Shown here: one piece after another, positions 12,668 through 25,300 of the stretch | Layout: each line of letters begins with the position of its first letter | Numbering within the stretch: position 1 is the stretch's first letter | Source of the DNA: Bedellia somnulentella | Lineage: Eukaryota > Arthropoda > Insecta > Lepidoptera > Bedelliidae | Assembly: GCA_963576735.1 (NCBI GenBank) | Contig: OY755170.1 | Span: forward strand, 27,078,875-27,142,874 | Length of the DNA: 64,000 nucleotides | Direction of reading: 5' to 3' | The notes under the pieces: model-generated | The model's input: only the letters and a program-made list of their open reading frames with translations | Database searches by the model: none | Told to the model about the DNA's origin: nothing | Program-made: the position numbers and the translations under genes

Positions 12668-13461
12668 GTTTGTCTACTTCTTTACTTGCAGTGCTTACAT
12701 GACACAGTGCTTTCTTTAGGTGCTTTATTTATCAATTGTATATCTAAGTAATGGTTGTTGGTAATGCTTTTTTCATGTGTGTAGGTCACAGTCCTAAAAG
12801 TAATCATATATTTACCATAATGAATTACCTATTGGTTCCATAGTTATAGAAAATTTAAGCAAACAATGAAATCAATAAATAAATGTGTAAGAAATTGCCA
12901 TTTCTATATAAATATAACAGTTCAAGTTCAGTAGTAATTTTAGGTATTTGCAGTGCCACCAAAATTAGGAGGTACAGCGGTTTTACTATTTATTAAATAT
13001 CACTAATATTCCTAGAAAGCTCTGCGAATTTCTAGATTGCGTAATTACTTACAGCCTTTTGTACAATATCTGTAATAGTAAAAATAAATATTTTTCAAGT
13101 AATTATATCAGAAAGCCATGCATGTTTATTTGTCCTTTATTAAATTTGTTCAATTAAGTAATACTAGTAAAAGCCACTGTCGGATAGATCTTCATGATTG
13201 TGTTAGTTCTTGATCTGGCCGGAAGATGGCGCTATTAGCAAAAAACATCGATAAGTATAACAACTCTTCCACTAACTTTGAATGCAATTCCAATTTTCAA
13301 TGCTATTGTCCAAACAGCACATATTAATTTTAATTTTTTTAAATGTAAGTTTTGCTCATTACAAAATCCGTCGACTTCTTTTTCCATAAAACATATTCAG
13401 TCAATGTTGTGAAAAGTGTTTTCATTATTAGTGTTATTTGCTGTGTAGGCTTTTAATAGCT

Positions 13462-13650
13462 TATTACATTTCTTCCCGAGGGTGCTTGCAAGAGGCGACT
13501 ACAGGGATTGGGGCTTTGTAAGTAATTTTTGGGTGTAATTTCACAATCTTTTCCCCACTTTACTTCCAAACGTGGTTGAGGAATGTCTTTTTCTGAAGCT
13601 CTGCCTAGCCTTTCTAGGTATTTATATCCGTGAGTATATGTGTGTATGTT
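13462..13650 (+). mobile_element. SINE-A copy, 5'-truncated
   Basis: It starts within the head (TTCTTCCCGAGGGTG, GCAAGAGGCGACTACAGG) and runs to ATCCGTGAGTATATGTGTG. The segment holding GCGGTTGGAGACCCATCACC is deleted. Confidence 0.7.
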
Positions 13651-14737
13651 GTATTTTATTTGAAATGACTGCAACCAAAGGTTTATTAAACATCTCAATT
13701 TACGAGTTTTTAAGAATTCAATCTGTTCTTTATTATTTTATATAAAAAGAGTTCTCTAACTTAAAAACATTGATGACATGCTTGCTAAGCAGGTTATATT
13801 ATAGCGATTAATAAAGTGATGCGTAAATTTTAAGCGTAAATGCGATGCGTAATTGCGATGCGTAGTTGCGATTTTTACTTCTGATTCGTTTCCTAGTACT
13901 CTAAACTACATAACTGTACGATATGACAGATAAAATAGATTTGATTGTATTTACAACTAATAATATGATCGTGAGCCTAAATTAGTATCGGAAATGTTTC
14001 CTGACAATCCTTTTCGCTCAATTTAATTAAAAGTGGTGATCGATTGTCTCTGATTACTCCTTTGGTTACATATGGCGTAAGTAAAGTATGTATGTATACT
14101 AGATTGCCTTTTCCAAGTTATCATTAGAAGATTGATTTTTTATTAAATGGGTATTAAAAATATATGTGTGTATATATAAATAATAACTCCTTGAAAAATC
14201 AACCCATTGTGTAATTAATGATCCAGTTTATTATATAAATGTTAAATTTTAATAATCTATATAAAAATAAAGTCGCCGCAACTAGATTTCCCATATAGTA
14301 ACCTGAAATATTTTTTAGAAATTAGATATCTGTATGGCGGTAATCCATTCAAATGTTATAAATTACCTAGCTACCTACTATGTAAATAAAATCTTAAATA
14401 CCATAAAATGCTTTCATTTTTTTCATTAAAAATAGCTTACAATGGTTTATAGATAGCTTAGTTAGGTTCTATGCTAAAGCATCGTAGCGACCAGTTAGTA
14501 CAAAAGGCCATTGACACATCTGATTTGAATTTGAAAATTTGGCCTTATTGGAACCGCAGCCATTTGTAACTCAAATACGTGTAGAATATATTGATGCTGC
14601 CTTATCCCGGCAGATCCATTTCACCATCATTATATTGTATGAGCGTCTCTCGCGTGTTGTGTCTGTACTATTATGTGACTGAAACTATTTGTTTGTACAA
14701 TATGTGCTTAAATTCTTGCGAACTTGACTATTTTAAA

Positions 14738-14799
14738 ATGTACACGATGCTCAGTGACATGAGCTCGGACTCGGATTCTGGTTTATCCAGGATTTCTTC
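14738..14799 (+). CDS. Candidate alternative first coding exon of rno
   Basis: An open frame starts with ATG at 14738 (MYTMLSDMSSDSDSGLSRIS) and meets a GTACGT donor at 14800. The exon would end in phase 2, exactly what rno exon 2 requires, and splicing would give Ser followed by KDLISAMKLP. Vertebrate JADE proteins also begin with a short Ser/Asp-rich segment before the equivalent of this junction. Without a transcript this is only a candidate; phase agreement alone occurs one time in three. Confidence 0.3.
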
Positions 14800-16814
14800 G
14801 TACGTATTTTTTAGTTATAATTAATATTTGTTATGTTGCATTTTTTATATATAATTTTGGGCTACACTAGCATTTATAGCGAACACAATATTTACTATAT
14901 ACTTTAATAACCACTTAACTATTTAATATTTTCTATGTGTTATTGTTTTTACATTATTTATTTAAATAGTATGTATTAAACCACAGATAAATGTGTAAAT
15001 TATTTAAATTATGTTTTGATGTTTATATTCTTTTTTTCATCGTATATAATACAAATCATTAATATTAATATATTTTTTATAATTTTATCAATTAATTATT
15101 ATAAGTAAACTCTCGTCATACATACGTATATTATCGACTAAGCTTTGCTGACTAACGAATATTCTAAACTTATTGTATTTAACAGTGGTAACAAAAAGCA
15201 AAGGATTTTAATATTTATATCATAGATAATTTTATATTATATGTATTAATGCTTAATTACTATATCCTAACGGTAGTTCGATTAGGTTGTCATTATAGGC
15301 CAGTTGGTTAGTAAGTACAGTAATTTTAGTTTCGTAAATTGACAAAAGCAGCCTACCCTAACGTGAAATCGGCGTGAGCATAGGAAAATAGGGCTGCAGC
15401 GACAAAGGTCCCCGGGGTTATAACGGTAAACTCATTTGTGTGAAAGCGGTTCACGTGCCGATATATCTACGGAACGGCTTAACTGAAACTCTGTAAACTG
15501 CCGCGCACTCACAGTTTGTGTACTTGAGACATTGTTACTCTGCGAACACTATGTAGGTTCACCTAATACATAATTTATATTCATATTTCCCATTTCTATT
15601 ACTATCCAGCAGTCAAGTCTCACAAATTGCTGAGATACGATTCCGACTATCCACTTTGTTATTATAAATTTAAATTTGTTTAGCGATACGATTGAAAATG
15701 GAACTTATTTCTGTCCTTTGATTTGATTTGTTTTGTTGAATGTTTTGTTTATAAGTATGCGTATTTTAATATTTTATGTATTGATGTTTAAAAATATTGT
15801 AATGATTTACAGATAGTGTTTAGTACATTTATAATTATATATATGAATTAATTTATGCAAACCTACGGGTTCATTTGTCAATTATTATTTTTTGGCATAT
15901 TTTATTAAGCCAAAATTTACATTCAATTTAAAAAAAGCTTTAAATTTGAAATCACTATTTTGTTGGAAATTGCGTTTATTTTATTAAATTAAAACAGCAT
16001 TAATATGTTTAACTTCAATCGAAGCGAATTCACTTCCCGTTGTAGAACTGAAACCGCGCATTTATTGCATATATTTGCATTGAAGAAATTTCCTTCTCAT
16101 TCTCTCATCACGCGAACAACAATTCTTAAATTAAGTAATTAAAATTACATAATTGTCCCCCCTCAGTTTTAGTTTATTGGGGACGTACCTTTAAATCTAT
16201 TTGACATAATCATCTTTTCGAACTTATTTAAAACTTTTACTACAAATTTCTTCTTCCCATGCCTTAAAATTCTAGCGCGTTTGTACTAGTTTTAGTACTA
16301 ATAAATACCTTTCAAATGAGATTAAAAACGAATGCAGTTTCTGAAAATAACTATATATATATATATATAAAAGGTCTTTACTAAACTCTTATTGAAAGCG
16401 GTGCAATTATTCATGCATGAAGCCGACAACGTTTATCTATTGTTAGGACTAGGGCGTCTCGTCTTCATCTTTGCGTTTATATCATCCCAAGCGAATTCAA
16501 AATCCTGTTTCTATTACGAAACGACCATGTAGTCTTGAGTTTGAACACGCTGGATTTTTGAGCAGTAAGTATAAAGATTTAAAATATAGTGTTCAGTCAA
16601 TTGACTGTTATCTAATAAACTATGTATAAGACTACTCTTAATAATAGCTATGTTAGGGCCCTAAATACAAAGAATAAGTATTAATACAAACTTTGCTTTC
16701 ATTTTACGTATGATATGAATATTCCTGAGAATAGTCCCAATACGTTCAAAATTCGTAAAGTCGTGATTCCCGGAGTAAAAGACGATATTTTAAAAAAATA
16801 TTAAAAAAAAAAAG

Positions 16815-16935
16815 TTAAGATGTCCTGGGCACATAGAAAGGATGGATAATTGGCTCTATAATTCCCTTTCAATGATTACCAATGTGGAACGTAATGTTAG
16901 TAAAGGACGACCAATTAGATCAAATAGAGAATGCT
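16815..16935 (+). mobile_element. RTE-A LINE fragment, old
   Basis: It contains TGGGCACATAGAAAGGATGG, then AATGTTAGTAAAGGACGACC and CAAATAGAGAATGCT, matching the region of RTE-A that codes for WFGHIERMDD and NVSRGRPRKT. Both ends are truncated. Confidence 0.65.
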
Positions 16936-16972
16936 TTCTACTGATATGGGTGTTTATTTAACTTTTAATGTA

Positions 16973-17325
16973 CTTATTTATTTATTTATTATAAGCCATT
17001 TATGTCCCACTGCTGGGCAAAGGCCTCTCTTCCCTTCTTCCACTCCAGACGTTCTTGAGCGGTCCCCACCATTTCTTGTCCCAGAGACCTAACTCGTCAC
17101 TCCATCTTTTCCTTGGTCAGCCACGCTTTCTCTTTACACCGGAAGTCCATTGCGTGGCTCTTTTGGCCCATCGGTCCGGGTGCATCCGAGCAACGTGGCC
17201 GGCCCAATCCCACTTCAATGGGGCCGCCTTCTGAGCTACATCTATATTTTTTGTCTTTGAGCGCAACTCTGTATTCCGGACTCTGTCTAAGAGCCGGATT
17301 CCGAGAATGGAATGTACTTACATCA
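16973..17325 (-). mobile_element. Second RTE-type LINE (RTE-B) 3' end
   Basis: On the minus strand it encodes, with a break, the typical RTE C-terminal region: WDWAGHVARMHPDRWAKRAT, then KRKRG, RKRWSDEL and finally RPLPSSGT followed by a stop. The tail is TTTA repeats (16973-16990), different from the RTE-A tail. It shares no close nucleotide similarity with RTE-A, so it is a separate family. It is 5'-truncated. Confidence 0.7.
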
Positions 17326-17332
17326 AAATAAC

Positions 17333-18530
17333 AGATACTAACGCCATTACTTCCCATTATATAGAGACTATTAATCGCAACTTTGTACGATCCCGGCCAA
17401 CCTCTCGATCTTCACTTACATTCATCCATCTTTTCATACATGTCCCTTAATTCTCTAGACTTTGGACACCTGGCTTTTTGAGTACTTACTCTATTTGAAT
17501 CAAAAGCATGATCCGTGGTTGGCCTCTATACTGACATCACCATCCACATTGGGTTTAAATATTAAAAACGGTAACAATGAGACTCTTCAAATATTCACAG
17601 AATATTTACTTTTATATTACCCTTCAAAATAATTAAATAACCATTAAGTAAATATTAAAGGAGGGCTCCCATAAAACAAACGTGATTTTCTATATAGATG
17701 ATAGTAAGGAACCCTTCGTGTGCGAGCCGACTCGCACTTGGCCGGTTTTTCTATATTGTTTACAATAACATCTTTCACACCACACATTTCACGAATCGCA
17801 GTATTTCTCACTCGATCACATAACATTACATTTTTTTCTGAGGACCTCATCTCTACTGCATTCACTCTCCTCTCATTCTTCTTCTGCCTTACCCAATGTT
17901 CACTGCCTACATAAGCGTAGGAACGAGAACAGCATCAAGCACAGTCACTACTCTTTTTCTCTCTTCTCTCGATAACTTCATCACACTTTCCATCCCTAGT
18001 AAACAAACTTCCCCGATATAGAAATTCTTTTACTTGTTCCACTTTCTTACCATTAATCTCAATCTCGCATTCGATCATACTTTCCTCTCTCTCAATAAAC
18101 ATGGTTTTGGTTTTATCCACATTCACCCTGATCCCCTTTTTTCAAATGACGCAAATGCAATATTCATCATCTCTTGCAACTCTTCAACCGACGTTGCAAG
18201 TAACACTTGATCATCACTATTAGAGGCATTTGACGATGAATCCAGCCATTCTCAGTCCATAATCAGTTTAACGCAACTCTATCAGACAGTCATCCATGAA
18301 CATATTGAAGAGCCACGGAGAAGCTACACATTCCATATTTTCCCCGTTCATTCTTACACTTGCACTAGAGTCGTCATAAAATGATACCAGTGCACGTATA
18401 AATTGGCTCCCCAAATCTAACTTGGACAACACCTCCCACAAATACTTCCTTACCGCCCTATCATACGCCTTCTCTAAATCTATGAAGAAGCAACGCATCT
18501 TTTGGTTCTTGGCTGAAAACTTTTCAGTGA
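17333..18530 (-). pseudogene. RTE-A LINE remnant with reverse-transcriptase motifs
   Basis: This is the longest RTE-A piece here. From its 3' end (ACGCCATTACTTCCCA) it runs through C-terminal coding sequence and KVEQVKEFLYRGSLFTRDGK to the palm motif MRCFFIDLEKAYDRAVRKYL near 18498. The catalytic box, normally an aromatic residue then ADD, reads NSDDQVLLA, so the two aspartates remain but the context is altered. Sequence between palm motifs is partly deleted, with stops and frameshifts. A foreign piece at 17566-17750 interrupts it. It is non-functional. Confidence 0.75.
17566..17750. mobile_element. Short dispersed repeat inserted in the RTE-A remnant
   Basis: RTE-A similarity stops near 17565 and resumes near 17752. 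The insert ends TGCGAGCCGACTCGCACTTG then GCCGGTTTTT. A related end (GAGTCCGATTCGTACTTGGC) is at 23567-23606. Similar ends are common in lepidopteran genomes as far as I recall. Its class is not determined. Confidence 0.5.
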
Positions 18531-18674
18531 TGCTACTTACAGAAAAGGTTATTTATTTTTGTGTTTGCTGTCGAATGAAAACATTTTAAAAATACAAAAA
18601 TAAACTTTGCATACCGAATTTAATTAATGAATTCCGTTGTGTCGCACTCTAGTCAAACTTTTGAGTGCCCAAAA

Positions 18675-19255
18675 ATATCGGTAGCAGGCTATATTTTCCT
18701 CAATTGATTCAATTTGCGGTACCAAAAATAGAAACTTTATAAAGTGGAAAGCTCACTGTATCATGGGGTGTGGTGGGTTTCAATTTATTGCAATATTTTA
18801 CAGACAGCTCTCTACGAAGTTGTCTGTAAATAATTGAAAAAGTTGACACAGTTACAGTTATGACAGTACGAACCGTATAGCGAAAATAGTATTTATTTCC
18901 AATCGGTGCAGTAGTTTCGGAGCCTATTCGAGACATACAAACAAACAATCGAACTCTATTTTTTTCAATAACTAAATGAAGACTATGTCACTCAGGGGTA
19001 GTTTAGCTTGGAAAGCCGTTGAAAAGCATAGTGAAGCTTTTTTTTTTATTTTTTTGGTATGTATAAGATTCTCGCCTCTCCCATGGCCGAAATAGAAAAT
19101 TAGAATTTTAAATGGAAGAGGCGGTATTCCCCGATTTTTATTATTATTATTAAAATATTTTTTTCAAATCGGTGCAGTAGTTTTGGAGCTTATTCAAGAC
19201 AAAAAAAACAAACAATCCAACCTTTCCTCTTTATAATATTAGTATAGATAAATAA
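18675..19255. repeat. Two relics of a dispersed lepidopteran repeat end
   Basis: AATCGGTGCAGTAGTTTCGG near 18900 and AATCGGTGCAGTAGTTTTGG near 19158 are each followed by an ACAAACAAACAATC-type stretch. The second runs into CTCTTTATAATATTAGTATA. I know this phrase as a frequent repeat end in Lepidoptera but cannot assign the family safely (LINE or Helitron). Confidence 0.5.
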
Positions 19256-19514
19256 AAACCGAATATTATTAGAAATAAACAAGAACAAGAGTTTACATGA
19301 AAGTTCTTTCAATACAAATTTATTTTATTGAGGATTAATTTAACATACGTAATATGTTTCCTCAAACTGTTTGATTATGGAATTATTTCTATTCAGCTTT
19401 ATATGATTTTTCTTTAAACTGAATACATCGGTGTATCAATAAATGATAAACGATGATGATGGACCAAAAATATAACATCATAGTAACTACTTTAATTGCG
19501 TGCTAATCTGCACT

Positions 19515-19600
19515 AAGCCAGTGTGGTAGACTGTGGCCAAACCACACTACAAGGTAGGGTCTAGGCCCTCGGGCAAGCAACATAAATCAATTGAATCACG
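19515..19600. repeat. Probable dispersed repeat fragment
   Basis: GCCAGTGTGGTAGACTGTGG and the following bases resemble a short repeat often seen in lepidopteran introns. The recognition is from memory of the motif only. Confidence 0.35.
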
Positions 19601-22207
19601 CCCGTCCGTTCTTTGCAGCTTCATCGTGGCATGAGTAAGGACATTAGGACAATATTTTTTGTTTTGGTAAATAGAACGAATGTAGATCTAAAATTAATAC
19701 CATTTTATGAACTTTAAATTAAAATCAGCTGTAATATTGAAAAATACCCCACTGGCTGGAGGTCGGTTAAAAAACTGCATATCTCCGTCATTTTTAACGA
19801 AACGAATTCTGTAATCAGCCTAACTGAATAGAACAAATTCAGATCTAATTATCTGCATCACTCATTCATAAGTCTCCCAGATAGTCCCACTGAGTGTAGA
19901 CACATATATACCATTATAAATTTATCTTTTTCAAAATAACGAAATATGAAAATAGTTTATACTTAATATTTATACTTGCAATTGCAATATTACTTTGATC
20001 GCATCAAAGATTCTAAAATAGTATTGCCCAAATCATAAACCAAACGAAGACATTCTACAAAATCTAAAGCGTCTTTTTTGCATTCATTAAATTAAATTAT
20101 TTTCTTTCGATTCATTTTCTCTATTTAGCCCTTTTTTTAACATGAAAAATATATAAAATTTAGCATTATTGCACCCAACCACCCCCAATCTGCCTGCATT
20201 ACCGTGATTCTCGCTCAAACCAACGATAACTGAATTTCGCTTCGACCAGTTTGCCCATAATTTCCTTGACTTAAACTAGTTAGAGGCTTTGCTGGTTATA
20301 AACGTGTTAACGTAACTGAAAGACGATCCACTTATAAATTCTCTCTGCATTATTGAAACTCCATTTGGTTGTTTACCATTTTTATACTAATATCCGAACC
20401 CGGCTTTTAATGGGTACCTTTTGAGTTAGTTAACAAAAAAAACAACGTGAAGTTATAAAGTTAAGGTAGTGAATAAACCTAGTAATGCAGCAGAGACATT
20501 TTCTTTTATTCTTCTGTGTAATGTGAGATCAATTATGTTTTCATATAAGAATAACTAATGATCAAACCTTATGTTTCTGATGTCGATCTTATATCGTACA
20601 TTTTATTTCCGCCGGTTGGAAAAACCGTTCATAGTACATATTATTGCATTACAGGTTTTATCCGCGTTCTCATTTATATTTAAATAATAGTGTAATATTC
20701 GAATTTTCAATCCGACGTTTTGACACTTTATAGCGTCCATGTCAATAGATATGCTCGTCCTACGAGATTAAATAAATGTTGTCTTTTACACGCTTTTTCA
20801 GATTTTTATAACGGAAAATAATATTTATATTTATACTTCCTACAATTATTAAAGCTCAGAGCGACGATTTTAATATTGAATGCTTGGGCTTCAGCACTTA
20901 TTTACTTTCTCAAGTTGCCTGTTGAGTAGTTTTCATTTAGCTCCGCAACAGTTATTGCTATATTAATCATTTCTGGGGATGCAACGGTAATAAGGTTTCT
21001 CAGAAGTGTATCTGATTTAAGGAGTTGCTTGAAATATATAAATAAAATCTATTTCGTATTTGTTTATTTAATTTGCCTTACGTCGAACTTTAGTTGTACT
21101 CAATAAATGAATCTGAATTATACATAGCCGAACCAATTTGAAATGATAGCATAAAATCTGTTTAAAGAACTAAATATTACTACGTTTTACATTTCGAAAT
21201 TCAACGCTCGTAAATTTCATTCTCTCCAATATTTGAGTTCACCAGTAAAGTGCATACAGTTACATTCTATGTGTACATTTAGCTCAAACCCTCGACCCGG
21301 TACGTGCGTTCATCAAAATGAGGTGTCTATATGGAAGGCTCTATCGATTTTCCCGGACCGAATTCCATTAAGGCTTTAAATTTGATAGATCGGAAGCGGC
21401 GTTACTTAACGAGGCAATGCAACACGTTTTCGCATTGGCGCCCGATGTAATATTCTGCGTTGCACTGCCCGCCCAGATTGCGTATTGATTGATTCTGGTT
21501 TGTGGCGGCGACTATTTCATTTTCACAGCCTGCTGTCACCCGCCATTGCGGTTACTGCACCTGTGTGAGTCTTATTTACCCGTTCATTGTCGACGGGTCG
21601 GATTGCATTTCATTGCTGTTTTATATAGGAACGAGTTTTTGACATGTTTATAAAGAATTAATTATCTCTCGATCTACTTTACTGATTTCAAATACTCTTT
21701 TTGTGATAGAATCATTTAGAAACTGGACAAGTGTGAGACGGCTTGCAGACATTAAATAAAGATAAAGACGAATTAATCATGTTTGTTCTATGGGGGGTCC
21801 TCTTAAGCGTCTACCTGTTGTCCTTATTCAATACTAAGAGAAAATGAACGAAAAAAATACGTTCATTTCCTAAAAATAAAAAACAATTGTCTAACGACCA
21901 TAAGATTGAGCCTAGTTTCAGACTAAAGGAAAATTAGACAGACCTCGAAGTCTTAGCAATTATAAATATATCGTAAACACTAAAAATTAACAGCCGGCTA
22001 CGAAGCAAGGGTCTTAGAAGGACGAAACAAGAAATAAATTCAGATAAAATCTTCCACTGCACAGATGCAAAAATGTTGAATTTAAGCCGTTGTTGCGCCA
22101 AGCTATCTCCCATGTCTATTTAAATTGTACTTAGCGGAGTTTCAGGAAGCCTAGTACGAGCGCTATTTTATCATCACGGTTAGAATGAGATTACATTTTA
22201 CGATGCT

Positions 22208-22350
22208 AACGCCCGATTTCTGAATTGAGTATTCAAGCTGAGAACGACTTAAGTATAGTTTTGTCTCATTCCGTTGTTAAGATTTCAATGCGACAGAACG
22301 ATACTTAAGTTGTTCTCAGCTGGAATACTCAATTCAGAAATCGGTCGTAA
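22208..22350. mobile_element. Palindromic MITE, young-looking
   Basis: The left arm CCGATTTCTGAATTGAGTAT, with TTC, GCTGAGAAC and ACTTAAGTAT after it, is matched by its reverse complement on the right, with only a few mismatches over about 55 bases. The outermost bases (TAACGCCCGAT and TTACGACCGAT) also pair. There is no coding sequence. The whole 143 bases would fold into one long hairpin. Confidence 0.75.
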
Positions 22351-23379
22351 GTGCATAAGGAATGGCGGTTTCATACCACGCGATATCTTGTTAAAACTTC
22401 GCTCGTATTACCAATGCTAGGGAGTCTTAATTTCTTTTGCAACTAGCAAATTTTCTTCGTTTCGTTCGAATTAATTATTTGTATAGTTGTAATAACTGTT
22501 GTATGGGAATAAATCAGTGTATTGACTGTCTTTTCTCTTTTATGGCATTTGATGTGTCCTTTACCTTAAGATACGGTTGCTTTTATGGGTCGGAAGCCAA
22601 CTATGGTCTATATACTATATGGTCTTTGAATGAGCAAAGCACTGGACGGCCATTGTGAACCGTTTCTTTACATTTGAGCGAGATTGTGGTAGGACTTCTT
22701 ATTGTACTGATAGCAATTTACAAATTAATCCTATCAACAAAAAAGTGGTTGGAAAAGTCGTACATGATGTTTCTAACGAGATTAATTCTAGGACCTTTTA
22801 TTAATAGCTGTGAGAATAAGTCACAATATAGGCGAGTGAGTAGGACTAACATATGCGCGCCGCCGTCTAGGCGTTGTTTAATCAAATAGTTTGAAATTTC
22901 AGCGGCTTCACCATTGGGTCGCCGTACGAATTGGGTTTTCGTTTTTAAGAGTTTAGAAATATAAAATACACGTCTCGTTCCTGTTAAAAAATCCAAAATT
23001 ACACATGTTATCATCTCAAAAAATTTCGACTTATCTGCCGGGGAGATGATGAATTACGCGTTCTACTTAAGTAATCATGTTGTAGAATTTTCAGCCATAT
23101 GAAAATATAATTCTTCTCTGTTCTAATGACAAACATTCTCAGTCATGGATGATTTTATAATCATCTCTATACTAATTTTGCCTCTAGTGAAACTATTAAC
23201 CGAATGGTCGATTTATACAATAATGAGTTTCAGGAAATAGATTTGTTCGCGGAAACTAAACTATCATTCCTAAAAAAAAGGTTAAAACGCTGTAACTTAA
23301 GGAAACTAATTGTTAAAATAATTTATTAGTCCAATACAATATATTTCATGCCCATTAAAGCTCTAACACACATAAACAC

Positions 23380-23424
23380 ACACACACGCGCGCGCGCGCA
23401 CACAAACACACACAAGAAACACAC
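23380..23424. repeat. CA/CG compound microsatellite
   Basis: (CA)n passes into (CG)n and back to (CA)n, then AAACACACAC. The alternating purine-pyrimidine run could adopt Z-DNA. Confidence 0.9.
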
Positions 23425-23566
23425 TTTATACGTCCATAAATATTTCTGTTACAAATTAATGCTCAGTAAATGAAATTTGTGAAACATATAATTGGCACGA
23501 TAAATTGTTATATTTAAAAAGGTTTGTTAATAGATTAAGTGCTGTTTGTTTTAATCAATAATAAAT

Positions 23567-23606
23567 AAATAAATCTCCGTGCACGAGTCCGATTCGTACT
23601 TGGCCG
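23567..23606. repeat. Repeat end with TTGGCCGGTT motif
   Basis: CGTGCACGAGTCCGATTCGT then ACTTGGCCGGTT matches the end of the insert at 17566-17750. It is a fragment only. Confidence 0.5.
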
Positions 23607-24376
23607 GTTAATTTAATATTCTGATACATTTAAATAATCTGCGTTATAATAGCGTGTTGGTTGCTCAAACAAATCAACAAAAAGCATGTCAATGACGTCG
23701 GGAGATACCACCCCACCGCTGCGCATCCACCGTCCCCCCATCCTTTGTGTAGTTCCCGGGAACTGACTCGACTCGAGTGTTCTATTCCTTTTTTTCCTGT
23801 ACCGTTGCTAATAGGAATACCGGGAACTGGGAATCTCATCTTTTTAATACACGTCGACGCATGAAAAGCGAAAGAAACCTTAGTAACTGAAAACGTGACG
23901 TTATATTTTAAAAAATTAATTTTCTTTTAGAAAATATCTGTTAGTTATGCAGATAAATTATTAGTTTGAAATTAAACTATTTTAAGGTAATTTATTCCGT
24001 TAAAATACAAACAGATATTATATTTTATATATTTATATTGTTTATGTATTTCTGTATTTAAAAAAAGGCAAATAAAATCTTATTATTATTATTATTATTT
24101 AACTTTAAAATTTGCACCTGTTCGCCTAGTGCTTACAATTAACCTGTTTAATGATAAAGGTGTGATAAATATTGCGGATAATGATATTGAAATCCTGTCG
24201 CTGCAACGGTTTTGTCTTAATAACGTTAACACACAACACATTTGTTTTACAAATCTCTTACATAGATTTATGTTTCTTATTACTCTGTATCTTTATGAAG
24301 TAACTTCTTGAACAATTTGATTCCATAATATGTCTTGTTATATATTCTTTTGTATTCCATTAGTTTCGTATACAAT

Positions 24377-24577
24377 TTAGTATAAAATCATGATTTGTAG
24401 CCCATTTTTGTCTGACATATAACTTAAAAAGATATTTTCTGGTGTTGATAGTGTAACTATATTTCCACCTTTCAAATTAACAGATAATTTAAGTAACTTA
24501 CTGATATTTTTCACATGAGGATAGGACACTGAAAATATGCAAACAAAGATCAGTGCCGTCAACATTAACAACATCAT
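24377..24577 (-). CDS. Small ORF with signal-peptide-like start, unassigned
   Basis: A 66-codon frame begins MMLLMLTALIFVCIFSVSYP, which has the look of a cleavable signal peptide, followed by a hydrophilic stretch with GGNIVTLSTPENIF. I recognise no family. It lies antisense inside rno intron 1, has GTAAGT-like and TTTTCAG-like sites inside it, and could be chance. There is no supporting neighbour. Confidence 0.2.
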   Translation of the reverse strand: MMLLMLTALIFVCIFSVSYPHVKNISKLLKLSVNLKGGNIVTLSTPENIFLSYMSDKNGLQIMILY

Positions 24578-24960
24578 CTTTCATTCTATGACGTCTCTTA
24601 AGTGATATTCTTTATTAGCGCACGCTGCTAAACAAATATTGTATGAATGATGGTTAGTTAAGTCGTCACATTACGCAAGTCACGTGTCTGGCTCGGGTAA
24701 ACTACCATGGGAGTACTTATTTTCTCAAATCAGAAACTTTAACGAAAAAGTATGTTTTTGTATTTGTAAAAAAATATTAGCATACTCGTCATATATGCAA
24801 AAATATTAACTCAATAATCGTGTCGCTATGAAACAAATATGGATGATTAAGATGGACAAAATTTTAACTTACTCGATGTTACCTTTTTTTAACAATAATT
24901 TTCAGGCTGGTAAAAACATATCTGAAAGAAATATTATACTGAGTCAACCTAACCTGTATA

Positions 24961-25300
24961 CTACGTACTTTTATATTTATTGATACCACTAGGTAGCATG
25001 ATCGGTGTCAAAAGCGCCATATACCTCGGAGGCATACCGTTGCACAATTCAATTTCATGAATAACCCGAACGTGCGTATGTAATTCCTGCAAGCTTCGAT
25101 TCCTTTGAGTATGTTTTCCGTTTGAGTAGATTGCACAGCTCAATACTCGATACTCAACTAGAGTGTCTGCAATAGTGATGTAAGCCCTGAGCTCCGAGAC
25201 TCTTTGAAATCGAGACCTGAGATTTTGTATGGTATTCGGCTGGCTTTTATTAAAGAGAAATGCAACTGGAAAGAGGATTATAACTGCAGTAAGAAACTGA
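24961..25300 (-). other. Unassigned open frame, possible exon or old coding remnant
   Basis: On the minus strand about 113 codons are open, ending at TAG (24961). The later part contains RNRSLQELHTHVRVIHEIEL and PPRYMALLTPIMLPSG, which reads more like real protein than the AT-rich background. No start codon is evident; TTACTGCAG near 25300 could be an acceptor. I cannot name the product. It may be an unrecognised transposon piece or a gene fragment. Confidence 0.25.

Noticed and set aside
17113..17331. Plus-strand ORF over the RTE-B fragment
   Set aside because: The coding signal is on the minus strand (RTE C-terminal motifs).
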